Shown here in pieces: positions 10,992-20,793 of a stretch of 64,000 bases of DNA. Under the pieces are notes generated by a model, which saw nothing but the letters and a program-made list of their open reading frames with translations, did no database searches and was not told where the DNA came from. How positions within the stretch are numbered: the first letter of the stretch is position 1; the number at the start of each line of letters is the position of its first letter. Origin of the DNA: Massilia eurypsychrophila (GTDB lineage: Bacteria; Pseudomonadota; Gammaproteobacteria; Burkholderiales; Burkholderiaceae_D); contig NZ_PDOC01000017.1 of assembly GCF_002760655.1 (NCBI RefSeq), forward strand, positions 61,321 through 125,320, in the 5' to 3' direction. A program made the position numbers and the translations under genes.

Positions 10992-11039
10992 CTAGGCCAC
11001 TAGTCAGTGACCAATTTCAATTCTTTGCAAAGGCACCCC

Positions 11040-11789
11040 ATGAAAGTTCTGGTTCCCGTCAAACGTGTGGTCGACTACAACGTCAAGGTCCGCGTCAAGT
11101 CCGACGGCAGCGGCGTCGATATCGCCAATGTCAAAATGTCGATGAATCCGTTCGACGAGATCGCGCTCGAAGAAGCGATGCGCCTGAAGGAGGCCGGCAA
11201 GGTCACCGAAGTGATCGCGGTGTCGTGCGGCGTCACCCAGGCGCAGGAAACGCTGCGCACCGGTATGGCCATCGGCGCCGACCGCGCGATCCTGGTCGAA
11301 ACGACCGCCGACCTCGAGCCGCTGGCCGTGGCCAAGCTGCTCAAGGCGGTCGCCGACAAGGAACAGCCGCAGCTGATCATCCTCGGCAAGCAGGCGATCG
11401 ACGACGACTCGAACCAGACCGGCCAGATGCTGGCAGCGTTGCTGGGCTGGCCACAGGCGACGTTCGCCTCGAAGGTGGTGCTCGACGGCGACAAGGTCAC
11501 GGTCACGCGCGAAGTCGACGGCGGCCTCGAGACGCTGGCTTTGAGCCTGCCGGCGATCATCACCACCGACCTGCGCCTGAACGAGCCGCGCTACGTGACG
11601 CTGCCGAACATCATGAAGGCGAAGAAGAAGCCGCTCGAAGTGATCAAGCCGGAAGACCTCGGCGTCGACGTGGCGCCGCGCCTGAAGACGCTGAAGGTGG
11701 TGGAGCCGGCCAGGCGCTCGGCCGGCATCAAGGTGCCTGACGCGGCGACCCTGGTGGCCAAGCTGCGCACCGAAGCCAAAGTAATCTGA
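11040..11789 (+). CDS. etfB: Electron transfer flavoprotein subunit beta
   Basis: The 249-residue protein starts [19 protein letters not shown], the conserved beginning of EtfB. It contains [18 protein letters not shown], the AMP-binding stretch [18 protein letters not shown] and the ETF-beta signature region [29 protein letters not shown] (in two parts). With EtfA it forms the FAD-containing heterodimer that takes electrons from acyl-CoA dehydrogenases and passes them to ETF-ubiquinone oxidoreductase. The ATG at 11040 is preferred over an in-frame upstream codon because it matches the family start. etfA follows after 35 bases, and an acyl-CoA dehydrogenase comes next on the same strand. Confidence 0.96.
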   Translation: MKVLVPVKRVVDYNVKVRVKSDGSGVDIANVKMSMNPFDEIALEEAMRLKEAGKVTEVIAVSCGVTQAQETLRTGMAIGADRAILVETTADLEPLAVAKLLKAVADKEQPQLIILGKQAIDDDSNQTGQMLAALLGWPQATFASKVVLDGDKVTVTREVDGGLETLALSLPAIITTDLRLNEPRYVTLPNIMKAKKKPLEVIKPEDLGVDVAPRLKTLKVVEPARRSAGIKVPDAATLVAKLRTEAKVI

Positions 11790-11824
11790 GCCGGTCCGCC
11801 CCTTTTAAAAGAATAGGAATCATC

Positions 11825-12757
<933 letters not shown>

Positions 12758-12788
12758 TCGAAGTTCGTCGCAAGACCGCAAACGCATC

Positions 12789-12826
12789 GCGTCTGGGGTC
12801 TGACCCCCAGGGGTCAGACCCCAGTT
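12789..12826. repeat. Palindromic intergenic repeat, type A copy 4
   Basis: This is the best-preserved copy. CTGGGGTCTGACCCC at 12793-12807 is mirrored by GGGGTCAGACCCCAG at 12810-12824, so the arms are 15 bases with a two-base centre. The GCGT leader at 12789 and GTTTGGT tail are shared with copy 2. It lies between etfA and the acyl-CoA dehydrogenase gene. Confidence 0.8.
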
Positions 12827-12866
12827 TGGTTAACGCTACGCGAAATACAAATACTAGGAGATTGAC

Positions 12867-14657
12867 GTGAGCTACAAAGCACCGCTGAAAGACATGCTGT
12901 TCGTGATGAACGAACTGGCCGGACTGTCCGCCATCAACCAGTTGCCCGGTTGCGAAGACGCCACCGCCGACACGATCGAAGCGGTGCTCGAAGAGAACGC
13001 CAAATTCTGCGGCAACGTGGTCGCGCCGCTGAACCACTCCAGCGACAAGGAGCCGAGCTTCTGGCACGACGGCGAGGTCACCACCGCCAACGGCTTCAAG
13101 GAAGCCTTCAAGGGCTTCGCCGAAGCCGGCTGGCAGGGCGTGCAGCATCCGGCCGAATTCGGCGGGCAGGGCCTGCCCAAGCTGGTCGCCACGCCGTGCA
13201 TCGAAATGCTCAACGCGTCGTCGATCTCGTTCGCGCTGGTGGCGCTGCTGACCGACGGCGCCATCGAGGCGCTGCTCACCGCCGGCACCGACGAACAGAA
13301 GTCGACGTACCTCGAGCCGCTCATCTCCGGCAAGTGGACCGGCACCATGAACCTCACCGAGCCGCAGGCCGGCTCCGACCTGGCCGCCGTGCGCACCCGC
13401 GCGGTGCCGCAGGGCGACGGCACCTACAAGGTGTTCGGCACCAAGATCTTCATCACCTACGGCGAGCATGACATGGCCGAGAACATCATCCACCTGGTGC
13501 TGGCGCGTACGCCCGATGCGCCAGCGGGGGTGAAGGGGATCTCGCTGTTCATCGTGCCGAAATTCCTGGTCAAATCCGACGGCTCGCTGGGCGAACGCAA
13601 CGACGCGCACTGCGTCTCGATCGAGCACAAGCTGGGCATCAAGGCCAGCCCGACCGCGGTGCTTCAGTTCGGCGACCACGGCGGCGCGATCGGCACGCTG
13701 GTGGGCGAAGAGAACCGCGGCCTCGAATACATGTTCATCATGATGAACGCGGCCCGCTTCGGCGTCGGCATGCAGGGCATCGGCCTGGCCGACCGCTCGT
13801 ACCAGCAGGCGGTCGCCTTCGCCAAGGACCGCGTGCAGTCGCGCGACCTGGCCGGCTCGCCCGGCCCGGTGGCTATCATCCACCACCCGGACGTGCGCCG
13901 CATGCTGATGTCGATGCGCTCGCACGTGGAGGCGGCGCGCGCGCTGGCCTATGTCGGCGCCGGCATCAGCGACCTGGCGCATCACCACCCGAACGCCGAC
14001 ACGCGCGCGGCCAACCAGGCGGTGTACGAATACCTGGTGCCGATCATCAAAGGCTGGTCGACCGAGATGTCGCAGGACGTCACGCGCGACGGCGTGCAGG
14101 TCCATGGCGGCATGGGCTTCATCGAGGAAACCGGCGCCGCCCAGCACTACCGCGATGCGAAGATCCTCACCATCTACGAAGGCACGACCGCGATCCAGGC
14201 CAATGACCTGGTCGGACGCAAGACGGTGCGCGACGGCGGCGCCGTCGCCAAGGGCATCATCGCCCAGGTGCGCGCCACCGAGGCGCAGCTGGGCGCGGCC
14301 GGCGGCGCCGACTTCGGCGCCATCGCCTGCCACCTGGCCGGCGGCAGCGCGGCGCTCGAAGCGGTGGTCGAGTACATGGTGGCGAACATGAAGTCCGACA
14401 TCAAGGGCGTGTTCGCCGGCAGCGTGCCGTACCTGCGGCTGGCCGGCATCGTGCTGGGCGGCTGGCAGATGGCGCGCGCGGCGCTGGTGGCGCAGCAGAG
14501 GCTCGATGCGGGCGAGGGCGACGCGTCGTTTTACAAGGCCAAGATCGCCACCGCGCGGTTCTTCGCCGACCACATCCTGTCGCAGGCGCCAGGCCTGCGC
14601 GCGTCGATCGTCGACGGCAGCGCCGGCGTGCTGGCGCTGGCCGAAGACCAGTTCTGA
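12867..14657 (+). CDS. Acyl-CoA dehydrogenase (long, C-terminally extended type)
   Basis: The 596-residue flavoenzyme is longer than classical 380-residue acyl-CoA dehydrogenases and matches the extended class that includes DmdC (3-methylmercaptopropionyl-CoA dehydrogenase) and AcdB-like enzymes. FAD/substrate motifs include MNLTEPQAGSDLAAVRTRA, VFGTKIFITYGEHD, NAARFGVGMQGIGLADRSYQQA, QVHGGMGFIEETGAAQHYRD and IYEGTTAIQANDLVGRK. The extra C-terminal domain (about 470-596) follows. It starts with GTG at 12867, with TAGGAG upstream. Its position right after etfBA suggests it donates electrons to that ETF. The acyl chain specificity cannot be read from the sequence; DmdC-like activity is only one option. 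Confidence 0.93.
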   Translation: MSYKAPLKDMLFVMNELAGLSAINQLPGCEDATADTIEAVLEENAKFCGNVVAPLNHSSDKEPSFWHDGEVTTANGFKEAFKGFAEAGWQGVQHPAEFGGQGLPKLVATPCIEMLNASSISFALVALLTDGAIEALLTAGTDEQKSTYLEPLISGKWTGTMNLTEPQAGSDLAAVRTRAVPQGDGTYKVFGTKIFITYGEHDMAENIIHLVLARTPDAPAGVKGISLFIVPKFLVKSDGSLGERNDAHCVSIEHKLGIKASPTAVLQFGDHGGAIGTLVGEENRGLEYMFIMMNAARFGVGMQGIGLADRSYQQAVAFAKDRVQSRDLAGSPGPVAIIHHPDVRRMLMSMRSHVEAARALAYVGAGISDLAHHHPNADTRAANQAVYEYLVPIIKGWSTEMSQDVTRDGVQVHGGMGFIEETGAAQHYRDAKILTIYEGTTAIQANDLVGRKTVRDGGAVAKGIIAQVRATEAQLGAAGGADFGAIACHLAGGSAALEAVVEYMVANMKSDIKGVFAGSVPYLRLAGIVLGGWQMARAALVAQQRLDAGEGDASFYKAKIATARFFADHILSQAPGLRASIVDGSAGVLALAEDQF

Positions 14658-14680
14658 TCGCGCCCACGGTTCGATGAAAG

Positions 14681-14719
14681 CGCCGTCCCTCGCGCAATGC
14701 GGGGTGGCGGCGTTTTTTT
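14681..14719 (+). terminator. Rho-independent terminator after acyl-CoA dehydrogenase
   Basis: A GC-rich imperfect stem starting CGCCGTCC at 14681 and closing with GGCGGCG (14706-14712) is followed by seven T residues (14713-14719). It ends the etfBA-dehydrogenase transcription unit. Confidence 0.75.
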
Positions 14720-14912
14720 GTGGTGCCTGTTTTCGACGCGCGAACGCCTGACTGTTTGCTGCGCAGCAAAGTGTTGTCAAATTTTTTTTGTTTCAAATTC
14801 TTTGCGGTTAATCCAGCCGCCAGATTTCCTGTATCTTTCCTGTCTTACGAGCATTGGTGCCACGGCAATTGCCTGCTGGCCCACTTTTTCAAAATCAGGA
14901 CAGGGATCCATC

Positions 14913-16934
14913 TTGAAATTTACCGCATTGTCGTGCCGGGTTTCCGGGGTCGTACTGTTGGGTGCGTTGCTGGCGTCGTGTGGCGGCGGTGGCGGCGGTG
15001 GCGGCGGCGCGTCGACGGCGCCTGCGCCGGTGCCGGCGCCGGCGCCCACGCCCACGCCGAACCCGCTGCCTGAGGTGCCGCCGGTGCGGCCGGCGCCGGC
15101 CGGCTGCGTGGTGCATATCGTTGCCGACACTGCCGTGCAGCTTGGCAAGACTGCGGGAGCGAGCGTGCTGGCGTGCACCGGCATGCTGTCCGAAGTTACC
15201 TGGACCAGTGTCGGCGGCGTCGCCGTCAACCTGCTGGCCGCGCGCAGCACCACCGTCGCCTTCGAGGCGCCCACGGTGGGCACCGTGGAGTTGCGTGCCG
15301 ACGTGCGCTTCGTCGACGGTCGCACCGCCAGCGCCACTACCGGCATTCAGATGACCGATGCGACGGCCGGCAGTTCCCTGACCTTGCGCGCCGACCATTC
15401 GGTACGGCCCGACTTCAATACATCGGTACGTGCCTGGCCCACGCTGGCCGCGGGCGAAACGGTCGCCAGCATCGTCTGGACCCAGGTGGCCGGCCCGACC
15501 GTGACGATGGATACGACCAACAACCGGCTGCTGACGTTCAAGTCGCCCAAGGTGGCCGTCGATACGGTGCTCAAGTTCCGCGCGGTGATGACCACCAGCA
15601 GCGGGCGCCAGGACTTCGACGACGTGCTAATCGGCGTCGAACCCGAGCCGGCGTTACCGGACGGCTACCTGTTCGACGAAACGGCACGCGTGCATCCTTA
15701 CCGCCCGGTCGGCGTGTACGCGGCCGCGCTGACCCGCTGCGCCTACAACAACGGCCTGTACTTCCAGGACTCGGGACGCAACAACCTGTGCAGCAGCGCC
15801 ACCTTGCCGCTGCTGCAGACCGAGGCCGGTTTCGGCGCGGTGCCGAGCGTGGCGCAGATCATGGGGCGCGTGCTGACGTCGCACGACTTCCTCGGCGCCA
15901 ATTTCGAGCAGTTCCTGCTGACCCAGGACCCGCACGGCGACTTCCGCCGGCTGCTCGGCGGCGTCACCGCCATCGTGCTCGGCTCGCACGTGCGGCCGAG
16001 TTTTTACTGGTCCGTCAGCGGCGCCATCTACCTCGACGCCAACAACCTGTGGCTCACTCCGGAGCAGCGCGACGTCGTCACCGAGGTGCCGGACTACCGC
16101 AGCACCTTCGACGATGAGCTCAACTTCACCAGCTTTGGCCGCCAGGTGCGCAACAATGCCTACGCCCGCCGCAGCTTCCCGGCGAGCTCGCGCATCACCC
16201 GTACCAACGAGGAGCTGGTGCTCGAAATCGGGCGCCTGCTGTATCACGAGCTGGGCCACGCGAGCGACTTCTTCTCGCCGAGCGATCGCAATCTCGATCC
16301 GGCGCAGTCGATCTGGGCCAACGTGTCGGGCAGGGTAGGGGCGCGTACGCTGGTGTCGGACATGCTGGCGGCGCAATTTCCGCTGGCGTCGGCGGAAATG
16401 AAGGGGCTTGGGCAGGTCATGTACCAGGGCGCCACCGCAACGGCGGAGCAGAAAGCGTATGGTCCGGCCGACGTCGGCCGCTTCTTCGGCGCCGACCGCG
16501 CCTCGGACGACTACGCCTACTCGATTTTCGAGGACAGCAATTCGCGCGAGGACCTGTCGATGCTGTTCGAGGAATTCATGATGAGCTACCGGCACGGCGT
16601 GCGCTACGACGTCGCCTATACCAACGCGGTGAAAGATGGCATGTCGCCTGGACAAGTGTTGGTCGGATGGGGGCAGCGCGGCAGGATCGGCGAGGCCGCC
16701 ATCAAGCCTCGCATCAAGCTGGTACTGCAGCGCATCGCGCCGTGGATCGACCTGGCCGCAGTGGACGCCTTGCCGGCGCCGATCTTGATGCGCACCGGGG
16801 TCAGCTGGGACGACAACCTGATGCTGACGTCGGGCGCGACAGCGGCGCAGCCGTCAGGCCTGCGGGCGGGCTCGGCGGCGGCATCGCCACGCGACCTGCG
16901 CGAAGACATGAAGGTAATGCGCGCGGCCCACTAG
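14913..16934 (+). CDS. Putative lipoprotein zinc metallopeptidase (HExxH), unassigned family
   Basis: The 673-residue protein starts at a TTG (14913) with AGGGA upstream. This puts a signal peptide of about 22 residues directly before the lipobox LLAS-C. Nine Gly and an Ala/Pro/Thr linker follow the Cys, a flexible tether from the membrane. Residues about 60-240 look like two Ig/PKD-like beta domains (VTWTSVGGVAVNLLAARSTT; ASIVWTQVAGPTVTMDT). The C-terminal half contains LLYHELGHASDFFSP, a HExxH zinc motif, and further on DLSMLFEEFMMSYRHG, whose Glu could be the third ligand. I do not recognise a named family. A role as a cell-surface peptidase is inferred from the motif alone. It is monocistronic with a terminator upstream. 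Confidence 0.75.
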   Translation: MKFTALSCRVSGVVLLGALLASCGGGGGGGGGASTAPAPVPAPAPTPTPNPLPEVPPVRPAPAGCVVHIVADTAVQLGKTAGASVLACTGMLSEVTWTSVGGVAVNLLAARSTTVAFEAPTVGTVELRADVRFVDGRTASATTGIQMTDATAGSSLTLRADHSVRPDFNTSVRAWPTLAAGETVASIVWTQVAGPTVTMDTTNNRLLTFKSPKVAVDTVLKFRAVMTTSSGRQDFDDVLIGVEPEPALPDGYLFDETARVHPYRPVGVYAAALTRCAYNNGLYFQDSGRNNLCSSATLPLLQTEAGFGAVPSVAQIMGRVLTSHDFLGANFEQFLLTQDPHGDFRRLLGGVTAIVLGSHVRPSFYWSVSGAIYLDANNLWLTPEQRDVVTEVPDYRSTFDDELNFTSFGRQVRNNAYARRSFPASSRITRTNEELVLEIGRLLYHELGHASDFFSPSDRNLDPAQSIWANVSGRVGARTLVSDMLAAQFPLASAEMKGLGQVMYQGATATAEQKAYGPADVGRFFGADRASDDYAYSIFEDSNSREDLSMLFEEFMMSYRHGVRYDVAYTNAVKDGMSPGQVLVGWGQRGRIGEAAIKPRIKLVLQRIAPWIDLAAVDALPAPILMRTGVSWDDNLMLTSGATAAQPSGLRAGSAAASPRDLREDMKVMRAAH

Positions 16935-16980
16935 GTTGCCGGCGCGACGCTGTGATCGGCCGGCGCCGCCGCCAAGGCTG

Positions 16981-17406
16981 TCAGCCGTAGGCGCCGCCGG
17001 TGTAGATCAGGTCGAACAGGCGCGAGATCGTGGCAATCAGCGTGGTGGTGCCGACAAACATCGTCACGACCAGGATGATCGCCAGCGGCCAGCGCGAATT
17101 GGTGCGGCCGCCCGAGCCGGCGTTGAACCTGGCGTCGAACTTTTCATCCGCCATCAGCCCGACGACCAGCGTTTCGAGGAAAGCGGCCAGGTATGACAGC
17201 GTCAGCGGCAGCACCCGAAAAAAGATATCCGCCTGCGGCGCCAGCGCCATCACCAGCGCGGTGGCCGGCACGCTTGCCAGGTGCAGCAGGCCCCACTTGT
17301 CGCCCATGCCGCGCAGGAAAAAACGATGGGCGCCGGTACCGCCGAGCAGCAGCGCGAGCAGGGTGGCGAGGGTCTTGTTCTTGTGGCGGGGGCGGGCGGA
17401 TGACAT
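16981..17406 (-). CDS. TM2-domain-like small membrane protein
   Basis: The 141-residue protein starts with a basic stretch (SSARPRHKNK). LLALLLGGTGAHRFFLRGMGDKWGLLHL follows, the TM2-domain pattern of a first helix, GxxGxHRFY-like turn and Gly-rich second segment. Two further hydrophobic helices follow (about 55-72 and 108-130) around a soluble loop with MADEKFDARFNAGSGG. ATG at 17406 was chosen; a TTG four codons earlier is possible. It is convergent with the lipoprotein gene and divergent from rpsP. The function of TM2 proteins in bacteria is not established. Confidence 0.7.
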   Translation of the reverse strand: MSSARPRHKNKTLATLLALLLGGTGAHRFFLRGMGDKWGLLHLASVPATALVMALAPQADIFFRVLPLTLSYLAAFLETLVVGLMADEKFDARFNAGSGGRTNSRWPLAIILVVTMFVGTTTLIATISRLFDLIYTGGAYG

Positions 17407-17562
17407 GAAAGCGAGCAACCTTTAAGCGGGAAAGCACGCAGTATCGGTCAAAATCGTCCGGCTCACAGCAGTTTTCCCTCAAATTCGCTTTGCCGCCGGG
17501 AGCCGAAATCGGCGATAATGCTCGACTTCGGCCCGAATTGCGCGCCCTGTTATCATTACTGC

Positions 17563-17592
17563 TTGCTGCTGCGCGGCATTGCGCGCTATAAT
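17563..17592 (+). promoter_or_regulatory. Sigma-70 promoter of rpsP operon
   Basis: TTGCTG (17563-17568) and TATAAT (17587-17592) are separated by 18 bases and lie 42 bases upstream of the rpsP ATG, so transcription would begin near 17599. The match to a housekeeping promoter is good and fits a ribosomal protein operon. Confidence 0.7.
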
Positions 17593-17633
17593 TGTCGGCT
17601 TTTTCCGCCCAGCATAACTTTTTGGATTTAATT

Positions 17634-17885
17634 ATGGTCGTTATTCGTTTAGCTCGTGGAGGCGCCAAGAAGCGCCCGTTCTTCAACATCGTTGCAACGG
17701 ACTCGCGCAATCGCCGCGACGGCCGCTTCATCGAGCGCATCGGTTTTTACAACCCGATGGCAGCTGGTGGCGAAGTCGGCCTGCGCATTACCGCAGATCG
17801 TCTGGCTTACTGGCAAGGCGTTGGCGCACAACTGTCGCCAACCGTTGCACGCCTGGTCGCTTCGCAGCCAGCAGTAGCAGCGTAA
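17634..17885 (+). CDS. rpsP: 30S ribosomal protein S16
   Basis: The 83-residue protein starts [20 protein letters not shown], the S16 signature, and contains [20 protein letters not shown]16 binds 16S rRNA early in 30S assembly. The start at 17634 matches the family exactly; the in-frame extension upstream is the promoter region. It opens the conserved cluster rpsP-rimM-trmD-rplS, in which the four genes run on the same strand with short gaps. The promoter at 17563-17592 probably drives the whole set. Confidence 0.98.
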   Translation: MVVIRLARGGAKKRPFFNIVATDSRNRRDGRFIERIGFYNPMAAGGEVGLRITADRLAYWQGVGAQLSPTVARLVASQPAVAA

Positions 17886-17901
17886 TTTCGCTGGACCAGG
17901 T

Positions 17902-18447
17902 TTGATCGATCTTGCGGCAACTCCCCCGGCCGACCTGACGCAAGTCGGGTATGTGTCCGGTGCCTTCGGTGTCACCGGTTCGATACGGGTCACCCCGTTT
18001 TCAGCCGACGCCGATGCGCTGCAAAGCGCGAAGACCTGGTGGCTGGACAAGCCGGTGCTGCATGCAGTCACAGTGCGCACGGCAAAATTACACGGCGGCG
18101 ACGTCGTGGTCCAGCTGGTTGGTGTAGTGGGGCGGGACGCCGCCGAGGCGCTGAAAGGCGCCGCAGTGACGATTCCCCGCAGCGAATTCCCATCATTGCC
18201 GGCCGACGAGTTTTACTGGTCCGACCTGATCGGACTGGATGTCGTCAATTTGCAAGGTGAAGCCCTCGGGCAAGTCACCGACATGATGGACAATGGTGTG
18301 CAGTCGATCTTCCGGATCACGCCGGTGGCGGATGCCACTACTGACGCGAAAGCGGAGGAACGGCTGATTCCCTACGTTGACCAGTACGTCAAGACGATCG
18401 ACCTTGCAGCTAAAAAAATTACTGTGGACTGGGGCCTGGATTATTAA
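17902..18447 (+). CDS. rimM: 16S rRNA processing protein RimM
   Basis: The 181-residue protein has the N-terminal RimM beta-barrel ([20 protein letters not shown]) and a C-terminal PRC-barrel domain with [22 protein letters not shown] and [26 protein letters not shown]. It assists 30S maturation by binding S19 in the 30S head. The start is TTG at 17902, a rare start codon, with AGG immediately before it; the family start falls here and no ATG is available nearby. It sits 16 bases after rpsP and 26 before trmD. Confidence 0.96.
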   Translation: MIDLAATPPADLTQVGYVSGAFGVTGSIRVTPFSADADALQSAKTWWLDKPVLHAVTVRTAKLHGGDVVVQLVGVVGRDAAEALKGAAVTIPRSEFPSLPADEFYWSDLIGLDVVNLQGEALGQVTDMMDNGVQSIFRITPVADATTDAKAEERLIPYVDQYVKTIDLAAKKITVDWGLDY

Positions 18448-18473
18448 GGCGTCGTTCACGAAGCGAAAACGCG

Positions 18474-19220
18474 ATGCAATTTGACGTCGTGAGCTTGTTT
18501 CCCGAAATGTTTGCCGCGTTGACGCAGTCTGGCGTAACCCGGCGCGCCTTCGAGCAGCAGCGTTGGGGCCTGTCGTTGTGGAATCCGCGCGATTTCACCA
18601 CCGACAATCACCGCACCGTCGACGACCGCCCGTATGGCGGCGGACCCGGCATGGTGATGATGGTCAGGCCGCTCGAAGCGGCGATCGGCGCTGCCAAACA
18701 GCGCCAGGTCGAGCTCGGACTGGTGCCGCCGCGGGTGGTCTTCATGTCGCCCCAGGGGCGCGCGCTGACCCACCAGAAGGTGATGCAATTGAAGGACGAG
18801 CCGGGCCTGGTGCTGCTGTGCGGACGCTACGAAGCGGTCGACCAGCGCTTGCTGGACCGGGTAGTCGATGAAGAAATCAGCCTGGGCGACTTCGTGCTGT
18901 CAGGCGGCGAGTTGCCGGCGATGGCGCTGATGGATGCGGTGGTGCGGCAGTTGCCGGGCGTGCTGGGCGACGATGCTTCGGCGATCGAAGACAGTTTCGT
19001 CAACGGCCTGCTCGATTCGCCCCATTACACGCGGCCCGAGACGTACGAAGGCGTCAGCGTGCCGCCGGTACTCTTGAAAGGCAACCACGCTGAAATCAGC
19101 AAGTGGCGGCGCCAGCGGATGCTCGAAGCGACGGCGCGCAAGCGGCCCGACCTGTTGGTCAAGGCGCGCGAAGCCGGCGTCTTGAGCAAGCTGGACGAAA
19201 AATTTTTGGCAGGTTTATAA
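18474..19220 (+). CDS. trmD: tRNA (guanine-N1-)-methyltransferase
   Basis: The 248-residue SPOUT-class enzyme methylates G37 of tRNAs using S-adenosylmethionine, which prevents +1 frameshifting. Diagnostic stretches are [39 protein letters not shown] and [16 protein letters not shown]. The last two form the trefoil-knot cofactor site. [22 protein letters not shown] and [14 protein letters not shown] lie in the C-terminal tRNA-binding part. It is the third gene of the rpsP operon, and the length is normal. Confidence 0.98.
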   Translation: MQFDVVSLFPEMFAALTQSGVTRRAFEQQRWGLSLWNPRDFTTDNHRTVDDRPYGGGPGMVMMVRPLEAAIGAAKQRQVELGLVPPRVVFMSPQGRALTHQKVMQLKDEPGLVLLCGRYEAVDQRLLDRVVDEEISLGDFVLSGGELPAMALMDAVVRQLPGVLGDDASAIEDSFVNGLLDSPHYTRPETYEGVSVPPVLLKGNHAEISKWRRQRMLEATARKRPDLLVKAREAGVLSKLDEKFLAGL

Positions 19221-19322
19221 AAACCTGTTGTTGTACCTGGCGGGCATGTTGCCCGTCCGTTTTAACCCCATCCTCTACTGGGCGAATGCAGCGCCAGCAC
19301 GATGGTACATGGAGTCATAAAA

Positions 19323-19709
19323 ATGAACCTGATTCAAATTCTTGAGCAAGAAGAAATTGCCCGTCTGGGCAAGACTATTCCTGACTTCGCACCAGGCGAT
19401 ACCGTCATCGTCAATGTCAACGTAGTCGAAGGCACCCGCAAGCGCGCCCAGGCATACGAAGGCGTGGTGATCTCCCGTCGTAACCGTGGCCTGAACTCGA
19501 ACTTCATCGTTCGCAAGATCTCGTCCGGCGAAGGCGTCGAGCGTACGTTCCAGCTGTACTCCCCGCTGATCGCATCGATCGAAGTCAAGCGTCGTGGTGA
19601 TGTCCGCCGCGCCAAGCTCTACTACCTGCGTGAGCGTTCGGGTAAATCCGCGCGTATCAAGGAAAAGCTGCCACAACGTCGCGTTGCAACTCCGGCCGCT
19701 GCCAAGTAA
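19323..19709 (+). CDS. rplS: 50S ribosomal protein L19
   Basis: The 128-residue protein begins [17 protein letters not shown] and contains [58 protein letters not shown] and [17 protein letters not shown], all typical of L19, which lies at the subunit interface. The ATG at 19323 agrees with the family. The C-terminal [11 protein letters not shown] is a short variable tail. A terminator at 19763-19785 closes the operon. Confidence 0.98.
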   Translation: MNLIQILEQEEIARLGKTIPDFAPGDTVIVNVNVVEGTRKRAQAYEGVVISRRNRGLNSNFIVRKISSGEGVERTFQLYSPLIASIEVKRRGDVRRAKLYYLRERSGKSARIKEKLPQRRVATPAAAK

Positions 19710-19762
19710 TAATAGCGACTGCGTTGCGAACGAAGGCATCCTTGCCGGATGCCTGGGAAAAA

Positions 19763-19785
19763 GGCATCCACTGGGTGCCTTTTTT
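19763..19785 (+). terminator. Rho-independent terminator of rpsP operon
   Basis: GGCATCC (19763-19769) pairs with GGGTGCC (19773-19779), one G-U pair and a three-base loop, followed by six T. The next gene starts 24 bases later, so the hairpin is squeezed between the ribosomal operon and the Nudix gene. Confidence 0.8.
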
Positions 19786-19808
19786 GTTTTTAGCTGGAGG
19801 AAACGCGT

Positions 19809-20468
19809 TTGGCCAAGCTCCCGTTCGATCCCGAGCAGTTACCGGTAGATTCCGTCGGCGGCGAAGCGCCGCTCGACGCCAGCCGCCTGACGGCCGACTG
19901 GCTGCGCAGCCACTTTGCCGCGCCGCCCGACTGGCACCCGGAAGCGCTGGACGAGTCGTTGGTGCAGCGCGAGGTGATGATTGCGGCGGCGGTGCTGATC
20001 CCGCTGGTGGCGCGCGCCGGCGGGCTGACCATGCTGCTGACCCAGCGCACCGACCACTTGTCCAGCCATGCCGGCCAGATCAGCTTTCCGGGCGGGCGCG
20101 CCGAGACCTACGACGCCTCGCCGGTGGCGACCGCCTTGCGCGAGGCGCAGGAAGAGATCGGCCTGGACGCGCGCCACGCCGAAATCATCGGCCAGTTGCC
20201 GATCTACCTGACCGGCACCGGCTATCGCGTGACGCCGGTGGTGGCGCTGTTGACGCCGCCGTTCGAGCTGTTGCCCGACCCGCAAGAAGTGGCCGAGATT
20301 TTCGAAGTACCGCTGGCGCACCTGATGAATGGCGCGCACCACCAGCGGCTGTCGGTCGACCTGCCGTCCGGTCGGCGCAGCTTTTACGCGATGCCGTACG
20401 AGCGCCACTTCATTTGGGGCGCCACGGCCGGCATGCTGCGCAACCTGTTCCATTTCCTGCGCGCCTGA
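19809..20468 (+). CDS. Nudix hydrolase, probable CoA pyrophosphatase
   Basis: The 219-residue protein contains LLTQRTDHLSSHAGQISFPGG, the extension typical of the NudL/YeaB CoA-pyrophosphatase subgroup. It is followed by a full Nudix box: GGRAETYDASPVATALREAQEEIGL in two parts, with the metal-binding REAQEE residues. Such enzymes cut CoA or CoA derivatives to 3',5'-ADP and acyl-phosphopantetheine. The start is TTG at 19809 with a strong GGAGG eight bases upstream (19796-19800). No ATG fits. The promoter must overlap the L19 terminator or read-through is used. The CoA preference is inferred from the subgroup motif. Confidence 0.88.
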   Translation: MAKLPFDPEQLPVDSVGGEAPLDASRLTADWLRSHFAAPPDWHPEALDESLVQREVMIAAAVLIPLVARAGGLTMLLTQRTDHLSSHAGQISFPGGRAETYDASPVATALREAQEEIGLDARHAEIIGQLPIYLTGTGYRVTPVVALLTPPFELLPDPQEVAEIFEVPLAHLMNGAHHQRLSVDLPSGRRSFYAMPYERHFIWGATAGMLRNLFHFLRA

Positions 20469-20480
20469 ACCCCAAACGCT

Positions 20481-20688
20481 GGGGTCAGGTCTGACATTCG
20501 GACAAAATCGTGGGGTCAGGTCTGACATTCGGACATTTTTGCGCGAGAAACCAGCAGTTGAAGCATCGGCATCCTACTTGCACGGTCGCAGCCGGCCTGA
20601 AATGTCCGAATGTTAGACCTGACCCCGGCAAAATGTCCGAATGTCAGACCTGACCCCGCGCAAATGTCCGAATGTCAGACCTGACCCC
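20481..20688. repeat. Cluster of five 24-bp repeats in inverted arrangement, type B
   Basis: The unit GGGGTCAGGTCTGACATTCG (extended by GACA) occurs forward at 20481-20504 and 20512-20535. It occurs in reverse at 20603-20626, 20634-20657 and 20665-20688. One inverted copy carries a single change (TTAGAC for TCAGAC). A 67-base spacer (20536-20602) separates the forward from the reverse copies. The arrangement is like REP/BIME clusters, which can fold into long hairpins. It fills most of the 325-base gap between the Nudix gene and the CobD-like gene, where I see no coding sequence. No transposase remains here. Confidence 0.85.
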
Positions 20689-20793
20689 AGCTGTTGATGT
20701 AGGGCAAGCGGTCAATAAGTTTGATTTGGGTACTGCTCTGCGCTATCGTAGCGGGGCCGGGCAGTATTGCTTTATTTCACAAAGGACGTATCG

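Noticed and set aside
20481..20688. CRISPR array
   Set aside because: Repeats occur in both orientations, spacers are unequal and very short between some copies, and no cas gene is near.
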